This document shows, piece by piece, positions 1 to 8,384 of a stretch of DNA of 64,000 nucleotides (position 1 is the stretch's first letter; each line of letters starts with the position of its first letter). Source of the stretch: Arcobacter sp. Its GTDB lineage: Bacteria > Campylobacterota > Campylobacteria > Campylobacterales > Arcobacteraceae. The stretch lies in NCBI GenBank assembly GCA_020048055.1, contig JAIFNA010000012.1, forward strand, positions 41,444-105,443. Direction: 5' to 3'. Below the pieces are notes generated by a model. The model worked only from the letters and a program-made list of their open reading frames with translations. It did no database searches and was not told the DNA's origin. The translations under genes and the position numbers were made by a program.

Positions 1-496
1 CTAGTTTAATATTTGTATTTGGAACAATATTTCCGCACTCTTTGTTTAAGAGTGGTCTTAATCTTTGAGTCATAGAAAATGATTTTTCGTCTCGGTTGCT
101 TTTATCGGTTAGGTTTACAACTATCTCTGCATACTCTTCCCCTTTTTTCATCCCACTCCCTTTTACAAGCCCAGCATAATCAAGCGGTGAACCACTCCCT
201 AAAAATGTTTCAATATCAACAATCTCTTTTTCATTTTTTAAAATATTTGTGATACAAGTTGTAACTTTTGTTGTCTCTTCAATACTACTTTTTGTTTTGG
301 TATCAACATAAATTGTAAATGTATTTGTACTTTTCCCTGGGAGCATTTTTGCTAAAACCATTTTGGTTGGAAACATCATAACTGAAAGTGCCAGTAAGAG
401 TAGGGTAACTAAAATAACAACAGTTTTTTTATATTTGCTAATTAAAATTTGATATATAAATTTTTCAAATCTACCTTCATTGTGGTGATGTTCCAT
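1..496 (-). CDS. RND efflux permease, C-terminal half (partial, runs off the window)
   Basis: The minus-strand frame opens at an ATG at 496-494 and stays open to the window edge, giving about 165 residues. It starts with a polar segment rich in His, Glu and Asn, then one membrane helix (about residues 24-42), then periplasmic porter-domain sequence containing a segment like FLGSGSPLDYAGLVKG, which is typical of the second half of RND permeases. The ATG directly follows the TAG stop of the upstream half and is in the same frame. A strong Shine-Dalgarno GGAGGAG lies seven bases before the ATG, inside the last codons of the upstream gene, so separate translation is well supported. The product should pair with the upstream half to make one inner-membrane drug/proton antiporter protomer. 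The C-terminus is outside the window. Confidence 0.85.
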   Translation of the reverse strand, partial: MEHHHNEGRFEKFIYQILISKYKKTVVILVTLLLLALSVMMFPTKMVLAKMLPGKSTNTFTIYVDTKTKSSIEETTKVTTCITNILKNEKEIVDIETFLGSGSPLDYAGLVKGSGMKKGEEYAEIVVNLTDKSNRDEKSFSMTQRLRPLLNKECGNIVPNTNIKL

Positions 497-2083
497 CTAT
501 TTCTCCTCCACTTTTTTGGTGTGTTTTAATAATTTTTTACTCAAATATGGGGTAAAAATATAAGCTATGAAAAGTGAAGCTAGAAGTGCAATTGGAACAT
601 TTAAAGGGATTGGTTTCATAAATTCACCCATCATTCCACCAACAAATGCCATTGGTACCATAGTTAAAATTATCGCCAATGTTGCAATATTTGTTGGCGC
701 ACCAATTTCATCAGTTGCACTTACTAAAAGCTCATCCATATCTCTCTTTTCACTCCCTTTTGTATGAAGATGTCTGTGGATATTTTCAATAACAATAATA
801 GCCGCATCAACCAAAAGCCCCAAGGAGAGTAAGAATGCAAACAATGTGATACGGTTGATTGTTTGATCTCCTAAATACGCAACAAATAGTGTTACAGCCA
901 AAATAGCAGGAACAGTAAAAGTCACGATTAATGATTCTTTCCAGCCTAGGAAAAATACAAGCATTATTGCAATTATCACAATAGTAATAACCAAATGATG
1001 AACAAGCTCATTTACCGCTTCATTAGCTCTTTCACCGTAGTTTCTAGTTATTTTGTATCCAATTCCTAGTTTTTCTAGTTCAATATTTTTTTCATCTAGT
1101 AGATTATGGACATCATTTGCTACATTTACCGCATTTGTTCCAGCTAGTTTTGCTATGGTTAGAGTTACTTGATCTAATTCTTTTATTTGGTTGTTCTCTT
1201 TTAAGATAATTTTTGCACTTTGTTTGTTTTGAAAATCAACACCTGAGCTTATTTTTGCTACATTTTTAAGATAAATTGGACTTCCAAAATATTGTGCAAC
1301 TATTATATTACCTATATCTTCAGTCGTCTCGATAGCATTTTTTATTCCAAAAACTACAAGTTGATTCTCTTTGGTTTTTGTATCAACTTGTGGAACTCTT
1401 GTGGATATACTTGTTATTCCATTTGCTATTTGTCCTAAAGATAGATTGTAAGCTTTTAGTTTTACTAAATCAACTTCAATATTAAATTGCTCCCTTTTTG
1501 CACCTTTTAATTCAGTTTTCGAGATATTATCTAAGATATTTATCTCTTTTTTGAGGTTTTCAACTGTTTGGACAAATTTGTTGTAAGAGATATTTTGATT
1601 TTTTTGATAAAAAGCTATATTTACTATTGGTATATCGATATCAATATCAAGGGGTTTAATAATAGGTTGCATAGCACTTTTTGGCAATAAATCCATATTT
1701 TGCATAACTTTATCGTAGATTTTTAGATTTGAGATTTCACGATTTTGTCCTATAAAATACATCACATTTACAATTGCTACATTATCTGTACTTACACTGT
1801 AAATATGTTCAATTCCATTTACCTCCCTTAATTTTTGTTCAAGGGGCTCAGTTATAAGTTTTTCAATCTCTTTGCTATTTAATCCAGGTGCGGGAACTAT
1901 TATGCTTCCCCCACTGATAGCAATTTGTGGGTCCTCTTCGCGTGGCATAACTTCCAGAGCAAGATAACCAATAATAAGCAAAAATGCAGCTAAAACTGAA
2001 GTTAGTGGATTGTAGATAAATTTTTTTGCTAGTTTGCCTGAGTAATCTGTTACTTTTAGAGATTCAAAGTTTTTTGATTCCAT
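497..2083 (-). CDS. RND efflux permease, N-terminal half
   Basis: This 528-residue protein is about half the usual 1000-1050 residues of an RND permease. It has a first membrane helix (about residues 26-46), the family signature PREEDPQI just after it, a large periplasmic porter region, and a block of five helices from about residue 360 to 515, including the GLLVDAAIIVIENI signature of the proton-relay helix region. It ends in a Lys-rich cytoplasmic segment, which is the normal link between helices 6 and 7. The stop TAG (499-497) is followed at once, in frame, by the ATG of the second half. Its own ATG at 2083 overlaps the adaptor stop. Function: proton-driven export of small molecules or metals with the adaptor and TolC encoded upstream; substrate unknown. 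Confidence 0.9.
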   Translation of the reverse strand: MESKNFESLKVTDYSGKLAKKFIYNPLTSVLAAFLLIIGYLALEVMPREEDPQIAISGGSIIVPAPGLNSKEIEKLITEPLEQKLREVNGIEHIYSVSTDNVAIVNVMYFIGQNREISNLKIYDKVMQNMDLLPKSAMQPIIKPLDIDIDIPIVNIAFYQKNQNISYNKFVQTVENLKKEINILDNISKTELKGAKREQFNIEVDLVKLKAYNLSLGQIANGITSISTRVPQVDTKTKENQLVVFGIKNAIETTEDIGNIIVAQYFGSPIYLKNVAKISSGVDFQNKQSAKIILKENNQIKELDQVTLTIAKLAGTNAVNVANDVHNLLDEKNIELEKLGIGYKITRNYGERANEAVNELVHHLVITIVIIAIMLVFFLGWKESLIVTFTVPAILAVTLFVAYLGDQTINRITLFAFLLSLGLLVDAAIIVIENIHRHLHTKGSEKRDMDELLVSATDEIGAPTNIATLAIILTMVPMAFVGGMMGEFMKPIPLNVPIALLASLFIAYIFTPYLSKKLLKHTKKVEEK

Positions 2084-2847
2084 TAATTACCCTTTATAAA
2101 TACTTTTGCGTACATTCCAGGGTAAACTTTAGCAGTTTTTTTAAAATTTATTTTTACTAAAAAAGTATGTGTCATAGGGTTTGAGCTTGGAATTATTGAA
2201 TCAACTTTACCAGTTGTTTTGTAGTTTAGTGATGGTATTTCAATATTTACACTACTTCCCTTTTTGATTTTGTAAAGGTCACTTTCACTTATTTCGGCTT
2301 GAAGTTTCAGGCTACTTAGGTCTGTTAAGACAAGTGCTGGCATTCCTGGGATTGCCATCTCACCAATTTTTATCATTTTTTTTGTTATAACTCCACTATT
2401 TGGAGCTTTTATTGAAAGATATTTATATTGAGTTTTGACTTCACCCTCTTGTGATTTTGCAACTTTTACCATATCTTTTAGGTTTTGGTAGTTCATCTCA
2501 AGCTCTTCAACTTGTGCTTTTGCTACAAGCCCTTTTTCGTACAATCTTTTGTATCTTTCATAATTTCGTTCAACCGTTTGAAGTTGAGTTTGATACATTG
2601 CAACTTGGATATTCGCTTGAGTTTTTTTAGCATCCATATCTGAAGTGTCTATCTCGTAAAGTAAATCACCTTTGTTTACATAAGAGCCTTCCGTGACTTT
2701 AAGATTACTGATAAATCCCATAAATCTACTTGTGATAAATTTTTCATTGTCTGAAATTACAGTCGCTGATAATTCGATATTATCAGCTAATAGTGATGAT
2801 GTTCCTAATAATATAAGAAGTATAAATTTATTGATATGTTTTTTCAT
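2083..2847 (-). CDS. RND efflux periplasmic adaptor (membrane fusion protein)
   Basis: A 254-residue secreted protein with an N-terminal signal segment ending near LLADN. It shows the usual adaptor order: a split lipoyl (biotinyl-like) domain (SNLKVTEGSYVNKGDLLYEI, about residues 47-66, and KYLSIKAPNSGVITKKMIKI, about 143-162), a coiled-coil hairpin between them rich in Lys, Gln and Glu, and a beta-barrel domain ending in VYPGMYAKVFI. It bridges the inner-membrane permease to the outer-membrane channel. It is shorter than many adaptors (350-400 residues), so the membrane-proximal domain is minimal. It sits between tolC-like and permease genes with a one-base overlap with the permease gene, as expected of one operon. 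Confidence 0.9.
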   Translation of the reverse strand: MKKHINKFILLILLGTSSLLADNIELSATVISDNEKFITSRFMGFISNLKVTEGSYVNKGDLLYEIDTSDMDAKKTQANIQVAMYQTQLQTVERNYERYKRLYEKGLVAKAQVEELEMNYQNLKDMVKVAKSQEGEVKTQYKYLSIKAPNSGVITKKMIKIGEMAIPGMPALVLTDLSSLKLQAEISESDLYKIKKGSSVNIEIPSLNYKTTGKVDSIIPSSNPMTHTFLVKINFKKTAKVYPGMYAKVFIKGN

Positions 2848-2857
2848 TATTTCCCTT

Positions 2858-4261
2858 TTATTTTAAATCTTCGCCGATTGATAGTTGAAGTTCTGCTGAG
2901 GCTAAAGTTAGCTCATATTTTGCCATTATAACTTCAGCTCTAGCTTTTTGTTCATTTGCACTTTGAAGCAACAAATCACTCATTGTCATTAGTTGATTTT
3001 GATACATCTCTTTTGATTTTTCTAAAATATCTGTCGCTAAGTTTTGTGCTTTGATTTTTTCCTCTAAAACTGAAAGTTTGGTTTGTTTTGTAAGATAACT
3101 TTTCTCTACATTTAGTCTCAAACCATCTTTCATATGTGTTAGATAATGTTTGGTTTTTGCGTGTTCAATTTTCGCTTTTTCTATATTTGAAGAGGTTGTA
3201 AGTCCATCAAAAATTTTGTATTCCAAACCAAATGCAATAGTGTAGTAATCCTTTGCACCTCTTAGATTATCTAGTTGATTGTCGTTGTAGCCATACTCAA
3301 AATGTCCACCAATCATCGGATAATTTCCACTTTTCTCAAATTCAATTTTCTTTTCCATTGTCTTTGTATTTTGCTCCATCCATTTTAAATCATCTCTATT
3401 TGTAAGTGCTAGATTTTGAAGTGAAGCTAGGTTATTGTCTGATGGATTTATATTTTGAAAATCTTTAACATCTGATATTGTTTCATCGTTTGTCAAAAAT
3501 TTCAAATACGCAATAGCTAGTTTGTATTGATTTTTTGCTTCGATTATGTTTGAATTTATCTTCATATCGTAAACTTCAGCTTGTTGAACATCAATCTTTG
3601 TTGCAAACCCCTCTTTATGTAGTTCTGAAGCTAGATAAACAAAAGCATTTGTTGTCTCTTTTGCTTTTTTTGTTGCATCTATAAAATATTTTGCTGCAAC
3701 TGCACCATTATAAGCTTTTAAAACCTCGATTGAGAGTTGTTTCTCATCAAAATTGTATTTTGCTTCGTTTGCTTTTATTTGTAAACTTGCCATATCTTTC
3801 GCTGTTTCTAGTTTAAAACCTGTAAAAATTGGAAGTTCGTAAGTTAGTTTTGTTTCAAAATTTGTCCGTGCATCTGGGTGGTTTAGGTCGTTTGGTTTTG
3901 TTGTGAGAAGTCCTGCCATGTTGCTAGGCTCAATACCATTAGCAGCATTTTTTATTGCAATACCTAGAGGATTTAAAAAATCACTAAATCCAAAATCAGC
4001 AAAATTAGCCTCCCTTGAAGCTAGTTTCATCCCAAAAGCATTTAGGGCATTGTTTGATTTTGCTATGTTTTCATTAAATGTCAAAGTTCCAATTTCAAGA
4101 CCTTTTGTATTTTGTAAATCAATTTTGCTTGTATTGATTGATAGTTTTTTTGCTTTTAATTCGTTGTTGTTTTTTAGAGTTTTATCCAAAGCGTCTTCAA
4201 AATTTATCTCATTTGCTAAAAGTGAACCGCTAAGTAGTAAAAAAATTACTTTGTTTTTCAT
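2858..4261 (-). CDS. TolC family outer-membrane efflux channel
   Basis: A 467-residue protein with a short signal peptide (MKNKVIFLLLSGSLLA) and two similar long alpha-helical halves rich in Lys, Glu, Asn and Ala, as in TolC-type proteins, where each monomer contributes four beta strands and a coiled helical barrel. The second half repeats features of the first (for example the run around KSGNYPMIGGHFEYGYNDN). It is the first gene of the efflux operon and should form the trimeric exit duct for the RND pump. A Shine-Dalgarno AAGGG precedes the ATG. The adaptor gene follows after ten bases. Confidence 0.9.
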   Translation of the reverse strand: MKNKVIFLLLSGSLLANEINFEDALDKTLKNNNELKAKKLSINTSKIDLQNTKGLEIGTLTFNENIAKSNNALNAFGMKLASREANFADFGFSDFLNPLGIAIKNAANGIEPSNMAGLLTTKPNDLNHPDARTNFETKLTYELPIFTGFKLETAKDMASLQIKANEAKYNFDEKQLSIEVLKAYNGAVAAKYFIDATKKAKETTNAFVYLASELHKEGFATKIDVQQAEVYDMKINSNIIEAKNQYKLAIAYLKFLTNDETISDVKDFQNINPSDNNLASLQNLALTNRDDLKWMEQNTKTMEKKIEFEKSGNYPMIGGHFEYGYNDNQLDNLRGAKDYYTIAFGLEYKIFDGLTTSSNIEKAKIEHAKTKHYLTHMKDGLRLNVEKSYLTKQTKLSVLEEKIKAQNLATDILEKSKEMYQNQLMTMSDLLLQSANEQKARAEVIMAKYELTLASAELQLSIGEDLK

Positions 4262-4284
4262 TATTACCCTTAAATTTGATTGTG

Positions 4285-4290
4285 ATTGTA
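4285..4290 (-). promoter_or_regulatory. -10 box for the efflux operon
   Basis: The minus strand reads GATACAAT about 25 bases upstream of the tolC-like ATG. TACAAT boxes of this form recur in the window at intergenic sites, and no good -35 is visible, which is usual for Campylobacterota sigma-70 promoters. Confidence 0.45.
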
Positions 4291-4360
4291 TCGGGTTTGA
4301 ATAGTATATGAGATTGACTTAATAATCGTTAAATGTGTACAGATTTGTATTTAAAGAGAT

Positions 4361-4390
4361 AAAAAAAGCCACCGTTTGTAACGGTGGCTT
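4361..4390 (-). terminator. Rho-independent terminator of the porin gene
   Basis: A perfect stem GCCACCGTT/AACGGTGGC with a three-base loop is followed on the minus strand by a run of T. It lies about 35 bases after the porin stop and separates that gene from the efflux operon. Confidence 0.92.
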
Positions 4391-4425
4391 GTGGAAGATT
4401 TGCTAAAAATAGTTTTTAGAAAATC

Positions 4426-5985
4426 TTAGAATCTATAACTTATAGACGCTCTTAAATCTGTTGCTTTTTCAACTGGTTGAGCCATATTCATTCCAACAGC
4501 AGTGAATGCACTTGCTAAACCTGAAGCTTCTGCGAATGTCATTGGAGTACCATCTTCCCCAAAGAACGCGTTGCTTCCTGCATAATCGTAGTCAATTTTT
4601 GTATATCTAAGGTCAAAAGATAAAGCTTTATTGATTGGTTTTGTATAATAAACCTCAACAGCAGTTCCCCTTGCAGCTAACTTACTACCAATCAATGTGT
4701 CTTCACCATATGTAACTGGTCTCCAATATTTACTACCTTTATTCCACTCAACTCCAATTCTTCCATCTTTTGTAAGTGGACATGGAACATTTGCACCAAG
4801 CCAAATAGAGCTTCCTGTTTGACTTTCCAACTCGCCTAGCATTCTCATTCCATTTGTAGGATTTGTTTTCGATTGAGCCCAAGATGCAAATACTTTTGTA
4901 TTATCTAAAAATTCACTTATTCCTTCTCCTACTCCATCAGCCTTAAATATTGCAGTTGCTAGTTCTAAGCTACCAAAATCTTTAAATTTGTAACCAGTAG
5001 GGACTTGATCGGTAGCATTTATCTTCATATATGTCATAAAATCTGGTGAAGTTTGAGGATTCCATCCTGCAAAATTTGGTCCAGTAATTTTGGACATACC
5101 CATATCAAAACCAATTAAATGGTCTGCTTTCGCCCAGTTTGTAGAAACACTATATTGCCCATTATCGTAAGGAACAAAAATAAATCCATACATATTGACA
5201 TCTTTTTCTATTTCATTGTTTGATTTGCTAGCAGCTGCATAAGCAGGATTTGACATATCAAATCTTGGAGTAGCATTTGTAAGTCCCCGACCAGTACATA
5301 ACTTCCAAGACATACCTTTTACACCAGTTACTTTATCAAGGTCAAATTTTGAGCTAAGGCCATCAAATTCAACATTTACTGTATGAGCAAGTGGAGAATT
5401 TTCTTTTTGTCCTTCTCTTAAGTTAATCCCAAGTCCATCTGTTGATGGTCTTCTACCTATTGAAATAGTCCATGGTACTTGAGCTCCCATAAGAGTGTCG
5501 TTCATATATAACCAATAAGCTTCTTTTACTTTTAGTGTACCATCTCCAGTGTTTTCATTTGTTACCCAGTCAAACCCTTGTAGATTAGTAGAGCCACCTG
5601 CTATATTTGATTGCTGATGACTTACGCTATCTCCATAAGCTTTCATATAAGAAAGTTTACCTTTAAAGATAGTATTTGCATCTGGTGAATATCCCATATT
5701 TAACCAAAGTCTATTTGTTAATAAATCTGGATTTTTTGCTACTCCGCCATTTGCTAATTTGTAGCTAACATTGTCAATTGAAGTTCTAAAATCTACACCA
5801 AATTTAAGATTATCGTTTCCATCGTGAGCTTTTACTTCACTTAAAGTTTTTGTTGCTGAGTTTAGTTGAGTTTCAAGAGCTTTGATTTTCCCTTCCATTT
5901 CACTAAGTTTTGCATCTACATCTGCTCCAACCAAGCTTGATGTTACTAAGGCTGCCAATGCTGAGATTTTTATAATTTTTGTCAT
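4426..5985 (-). CDS. DUF3373 family outer-membrane porin
   Basis: A 519-residue protein with a signal peptide (about residues 1-21), a short coiled coil (about 24-52, AKLSEMEGKIKALETQL) and then a long beta-rich barrel that ends in an aromatic residue (RASISYRF), the usual outer-membrane assembly signal. The layout of signal, coiled coil and barrel matches the DUF3373 family, which is largely confined to Campylobacterota and is often abundant on the cell surface. The substrate is not known. It is flanked by its own terminator and has an AAAGGA Shine-Dalgarno, so it is probably expressed alone. Confidence 0.85.
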   Translation of the reverse strand: MTKIIKISALAALVTSSLVGADVDAKLSEMEGKIKALETQLNSATKTLSEVKAHDGNDNLKFGVDFRTSIDNVSYKLANGGVAKNPDLLTNRLWLNMGYSPDANTIFKGKLSYMKAYGDSVSHQQSNIAGGSTNLQGFDWVTNENTGDGTLKVKEAYWLYMNDTLMGAQVPWTISIGRRPSTDGLGINLREGQKENSPLAHTVNVEFDGLSSKFDLDKVTGVKGMSWKLCTGRGLTNATPRFDMSNPAYAAASKSNNEIEKDVNMYGFIFVPYDNGQYSVSTNWAKADHLIGFDMGMSKITGPNFAGWNPQTSPDFMTYMKINATDQVPTGYKFKDFGSLELATAIFKADGVGEGISEFLDNTKVFASWAQSKTNPTNGMRMLGELESQTGSSIWLGANVPCPLTKDGRIGVEWNKGSKYWRPVTYGEDTLIGSKLAARGTAVEVYYTKPINKALSFDLRYTKIDYDYAGSNAFFGEDGTPMTFAEASGLASAFTAVGMNMAQPVEKATDLRASISYRF

Positions 5986-6150
5986 TTTGTTTCCTTTTTT
6001 TCATCCAATAAATTGAACTTTATAGGGGATAATTGTATGGCTTTTAAACTTATATGGTTCTGAATGTTGTATTATTTTTAGTTATGAGAAAAATAAAAAA
6101 ACAGCCTCAATTGGGCTATTTTGTGCTATTTTTAAAGCTTATAAGATATA

Positions 6151-6180
6151 AAAAAAGGTTAATCCGAAGACTAACCTTTT
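6151..6180 (-). terminator. Rho-independent terminator after the small cytochrome-like gene
   Basis: The minus strand forms AAAAGGTTA/TAACCTTTT with a ten-base loop followed by a T run. It lies 20 bases beyond the stop of the gene at 6200-6514. Confidence 0.85.
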
Positions 6181-6199
6181 AAAATAGTAAATCTAACGA

Positions 6200-6514
6200 T
6201 TAACAAGATGGAACATTTCCTGAATCACTTGCAAATTTATAGAAGAAATCATAGTAATGCTCTAAGAATTTATCATCAATATCTCCAACTTTTGGACAGA
6301 TAGTTTTGATCTCTTTTTCAAGACCAGCACCGTTTCCGATTTTTTCCCATTGAGCTTGAGTGTGTTTTCCAGCAACTTTAGCACCAGTCATTCCACATTC
6401 CTCTTTTAATTTTTTAACAAATAATTTTTGACCTTTGTCAGCATTTGCTAAAGCACCAGTTGAACTAATCCCAAGAGCTAAAGCTCCAACGAATACAAGT
6501 TTTAATAATTTCAT
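6200..6514 (-). CDS. Small secreted cytochrome c-like protein lacking a haem motif
   Basis: A 104-residue protein with a clear signal peptide (cleavage near ALA-NAD, residue 24). The mature part begins DKGQKLFVKKL, which looks like the start of a class I cytochrome c (GxxLFxxxC). Where CxxCH would be expected, however, the sequence is KLKEECGMTG, with no CxxCH anywhere. Three cysteines remain (residues 40, 73 and 104, the last residue of the chain) and one histidine in KHTQAQWE (51). It may be a cytochrome fold that has lost haem and gained thiols, or an unrelated small periplasmic protein; I cannot decide from sequence alone. It lies downstream of an SQR-like flavoprotein, whose relatives in flavocytochrome c use a cytochrome partner, but it has its own promoter and terminator. 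Confidence 0.6.
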   Translation of the reverse strand: MKLLKLVFVGALALGISSTGALANADKGQKLFVKKLKEECGMTGAKVAGKHTQAQWEKIGNGAGLEKEIKTICPKVGDIDDKFLEHYYDFFYKFASDSGNVPSC

Positions 6515-6544
6515 CGTTTCTCCTTAAATTTTGTTTGGACGCTG

Positions 6545-6550
6545 ATTGTA
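6545..6550 (-). promoter_or_regulatory. -10 box for the small cytochrome-like gene
   Basis: TACAAT on the minus strand, about 30 bases before the ATG at 6514, within the sequence CTGATACAATCAG. Confidence 0.45.
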
Positions 6551-6583
6551 TCAGAAAATATTTTAAAATAATGGCTAAAAAGG

Positions 6584-6817
6584 TTATTTTTTTGGTTTAA
6601 ATAATCTTTTTATGGCACGAATCGATACAAAAAATATATATACTATAAAAGTAAAAATCAAAGGGTGAAATGCACCAAGACCATAAGCTCCTGCGTATGG
6701 TAAAGCCAAGAGATGATCAAGCGGATAATTTGTCCACTCTTTAAAATGCATACCAATTGCTAAAAACAAAAATATACCTACGAAAATTATTAGTTCTGTT
6801 TTGAATTTTGGATTCAA
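6584..6817 (-). CDS. Small two-helix inner-membrane protein, unknown function
   Basis: A 77-residue protein with two hydrophobic segments (about residues 8-23 and 47-66), a loop containing HFKEWTNYPLDHLLALP, and a basic C-terminal tail RAIKRLFKPKK, so both ends are probably cytoplasmic. I do not recognise the family. It lies between the SQR-like flavoprotein and the cytochrome-like gene on the same strand, but a terminator separates it from the flavoprotein gene. A role with these redox proteins is only an inference from position. The SD (AAGGAGTA) supports this start. Confidence 0.7.
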   Translation of the reverse strand: MNPKFKTELIIFVGIFLFLAIGMHFKEWTNYPLDHLLALPYAGAYGLGAFHPLIFTFIVYIFFVSIRAIKRLFKPKK

Positions 6818-6829
6818 AAATACTCCTTA

Positions 6830-6861
6830 AAATAAAAATGCCCCAAACCGAAGTCTGAGGC
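6830..6861 (-). terminator. Rho-independent terminator of the SQR-like gene
   Basis: The minus strand reads GCCTCAGA-CTTCGG-TTTGGGGC followed by ATTTTTATTTT. The stem has one or two G-T pairs and a CTTCGG loop. It lies 33 bases after the stop of the flavoprotein gene. Confidence 0.85.
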
Positions 6862-6893
6862 AGAATCATATCTTTTTGATTACTAATTAAATA

Positions 6894-8384
6894 TTAAGCA
6901 CGACCAGAAAGCATACCGTACATAGTCATTGGTTTAAGTAAATAAACTTTTAATAACCAGTAAATCCATCTTTCTTGAGTAGGGTCAAGTGGGAATGAAG
7001 GAGCAGCAACTGCACCTGTTCCATCAGCAGCTTTCCATTTAAATTCAGCAAGCATAACAGTACCAATACTTGTAATAAGTGGACAAACAGTATATCCATC
7101 ATATTTTGCAGTCATCTCTTTCCCTTCCATTAAAGCTATAAGGTTTGTGCAAAGAACAGCGTATTGTTTTCTTGCACTCCCACCTGTTTTTCCTAGCGGA
7201 ACAGCAGCGATATCACCTAAAGAGAATACGTTTGGGAAAACTTTGTGTTGAAGAGTTTCATTGTTTACAGGTACCCAACCTTTTTCACTTCCAAGTGGTG
7301 ATTTTGCTATCTCATTTGGAGCTTTTGCAGGTGGAATAACATGGCAGAAATCATATTTAACTTCTAAAGGTTCAGTTTTGGTTTCCATTGTGAACTCTTC
7401 TAAATCAGCATCCCATGCACCTTTAACTTCCCAATGTTTTTCAAATTTAGCTATTTTATTTACAAGGTCAAGTTCTGTAAATTTGTGTTCATATCTAACA
7501 TTTACATTTCTTGTTTTCATTTGACTTTCAATTGCAGCATGGTATTCAGGAACACCAAATAATTTTTTACCATTTGTTAAGAATTGTAAGTCAGCATTTG
7601 CTCTTGCTCCAGCTTCATTTAATCTTGCATCTACTAGATTTGTGATTTTCTTTTGAGCCCCACCACATTTAAATGGTGTATGAGGTTCAGGGAATACACC
7701 AGTTACTTTTTTGCCTGATTTTGCATCCGCTACAAATTTTTGCATTTGCGTCCAAGTGTCAACAGCACCTTCTGTAAAATAAACAGAACAAAGCCCATTT
7801 TGTCCTAATATTTTTTTAGCTTTTACTGCATCTTCTTGGCTAGAAGTATAAACTTCTCCAACTTCTTCAAGACCTTTAATCATCCCAAAGTCATTAACTA
7901 GTCCAGCTGCAATAACTAAGAAGTCATATTTTATAACTTCACCTTTTGCAGTTTTTAATTCATTTGCAGTTGGATTAAACTCAACAGCTTTGTCTTGAAT
8001 CCATTTAACACCATTTGGCATAAAATCTTTTGTTTCGTAAGTTACAGCATCTTTCGTCCATAAACCAGCACCTATTAAAGTGTTACCTGGTTGATATGAA
8101 ACTGAATTCGGATTTGGTTCTATTATAGTAATGTCTGGATTAGATAATGAATTAGTAAGTTTTGCAGCAGTTGCAACACCAGATAAACCACCACCAACAA
8201 TTACAATTTTACCTTTAGCATCACTAGCTTGTACTGAAGTAGCCGCACTAGCTTCTGTTCCAGTAACTACAAGACCAGCACCACCAAGCCCCATCATTTT
8301 AAGAGCATCTCTTCTTGATAAGCCACTTTCTTTGAAGATAGAATCTAATTGTTTTAAATCTTCTTGTACATTTCTGTTAATCAT
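6894..8384 (-). CDS. Tat-exported flavoprotein of the sulfide:quinone oxidoreductase family
   Basis: A 496-residue protein. A twin-arginine signal (SRRDALK at 23-29, then a hydrophobic stretch to about 50) is followed by the FAD Rossmann motif VGGGLSG (63-69), a CGGAQKK segment (Cys240), the second FAD motif SLGDIA (388-393), YDGYTVCPL (Cys434) and a C-terminal amphipathic pair of helices like those that anchor SQR on the membrane. From remembered family sequences, the region from about 360 to the end aligns closely with type II SQR such as the human enzyme. The cysteine expected after GD in GDCTNLP is Ile392 here, so one of the two active-site cysteines appears absent; Cys199, Cys347 and Cys412 are extra candidates. 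The usual job would be oxidation of sulfide or another sulfur substrate with electrons passed to quinone or a cytochrome. The Tat signal predicts a periplasmic location, as in flavocytochrome c sulfide dehydrogenase. Confidence 0.8.
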   Translation of the reverse strand: MINRNVQEDLKQLDSIFKESGLSRRDALKMMGLGGAGLVVTGTEASAATSVQASDAKGKIVIVGGGLSGVATAAKLTNSLSNPDITIIEPNPNSVSYQPGNTLIGAGLWTKDAVTYETKDFMPNGVKWIQDKAVEFNPTANELKTAKGEVIKYDFLVIAAGLVNDFGMIKGLEEVGEVYTSSQEDAVKAKKILGQNGLCSVYFTEGAVDTWTQMQKFVADAKSGKKVTGVFPEPHTPFKCGGAQKKITNLVDARLNEAGARANADLQFLTNGKKLFGVPEYHAAIESQMKTRNVNVRYEHKFTELDLVNKIAKFEKHWEVKGAWDADLEEFTMETKTEPLEVKYDFCHVIPPAKAPNEIAKSPLGSEKGWVPVNNETLQHKVFPNVFSLGDIAAVPLGKTGGSARKQYAVLCTNLIALMEGKEMTAKYDGYTVCPLITSIGTVMLAEFKWKAADGTGAVAAPSFPLDPTQERWIYWLLKVYLLKPMTMYGMLSGRA

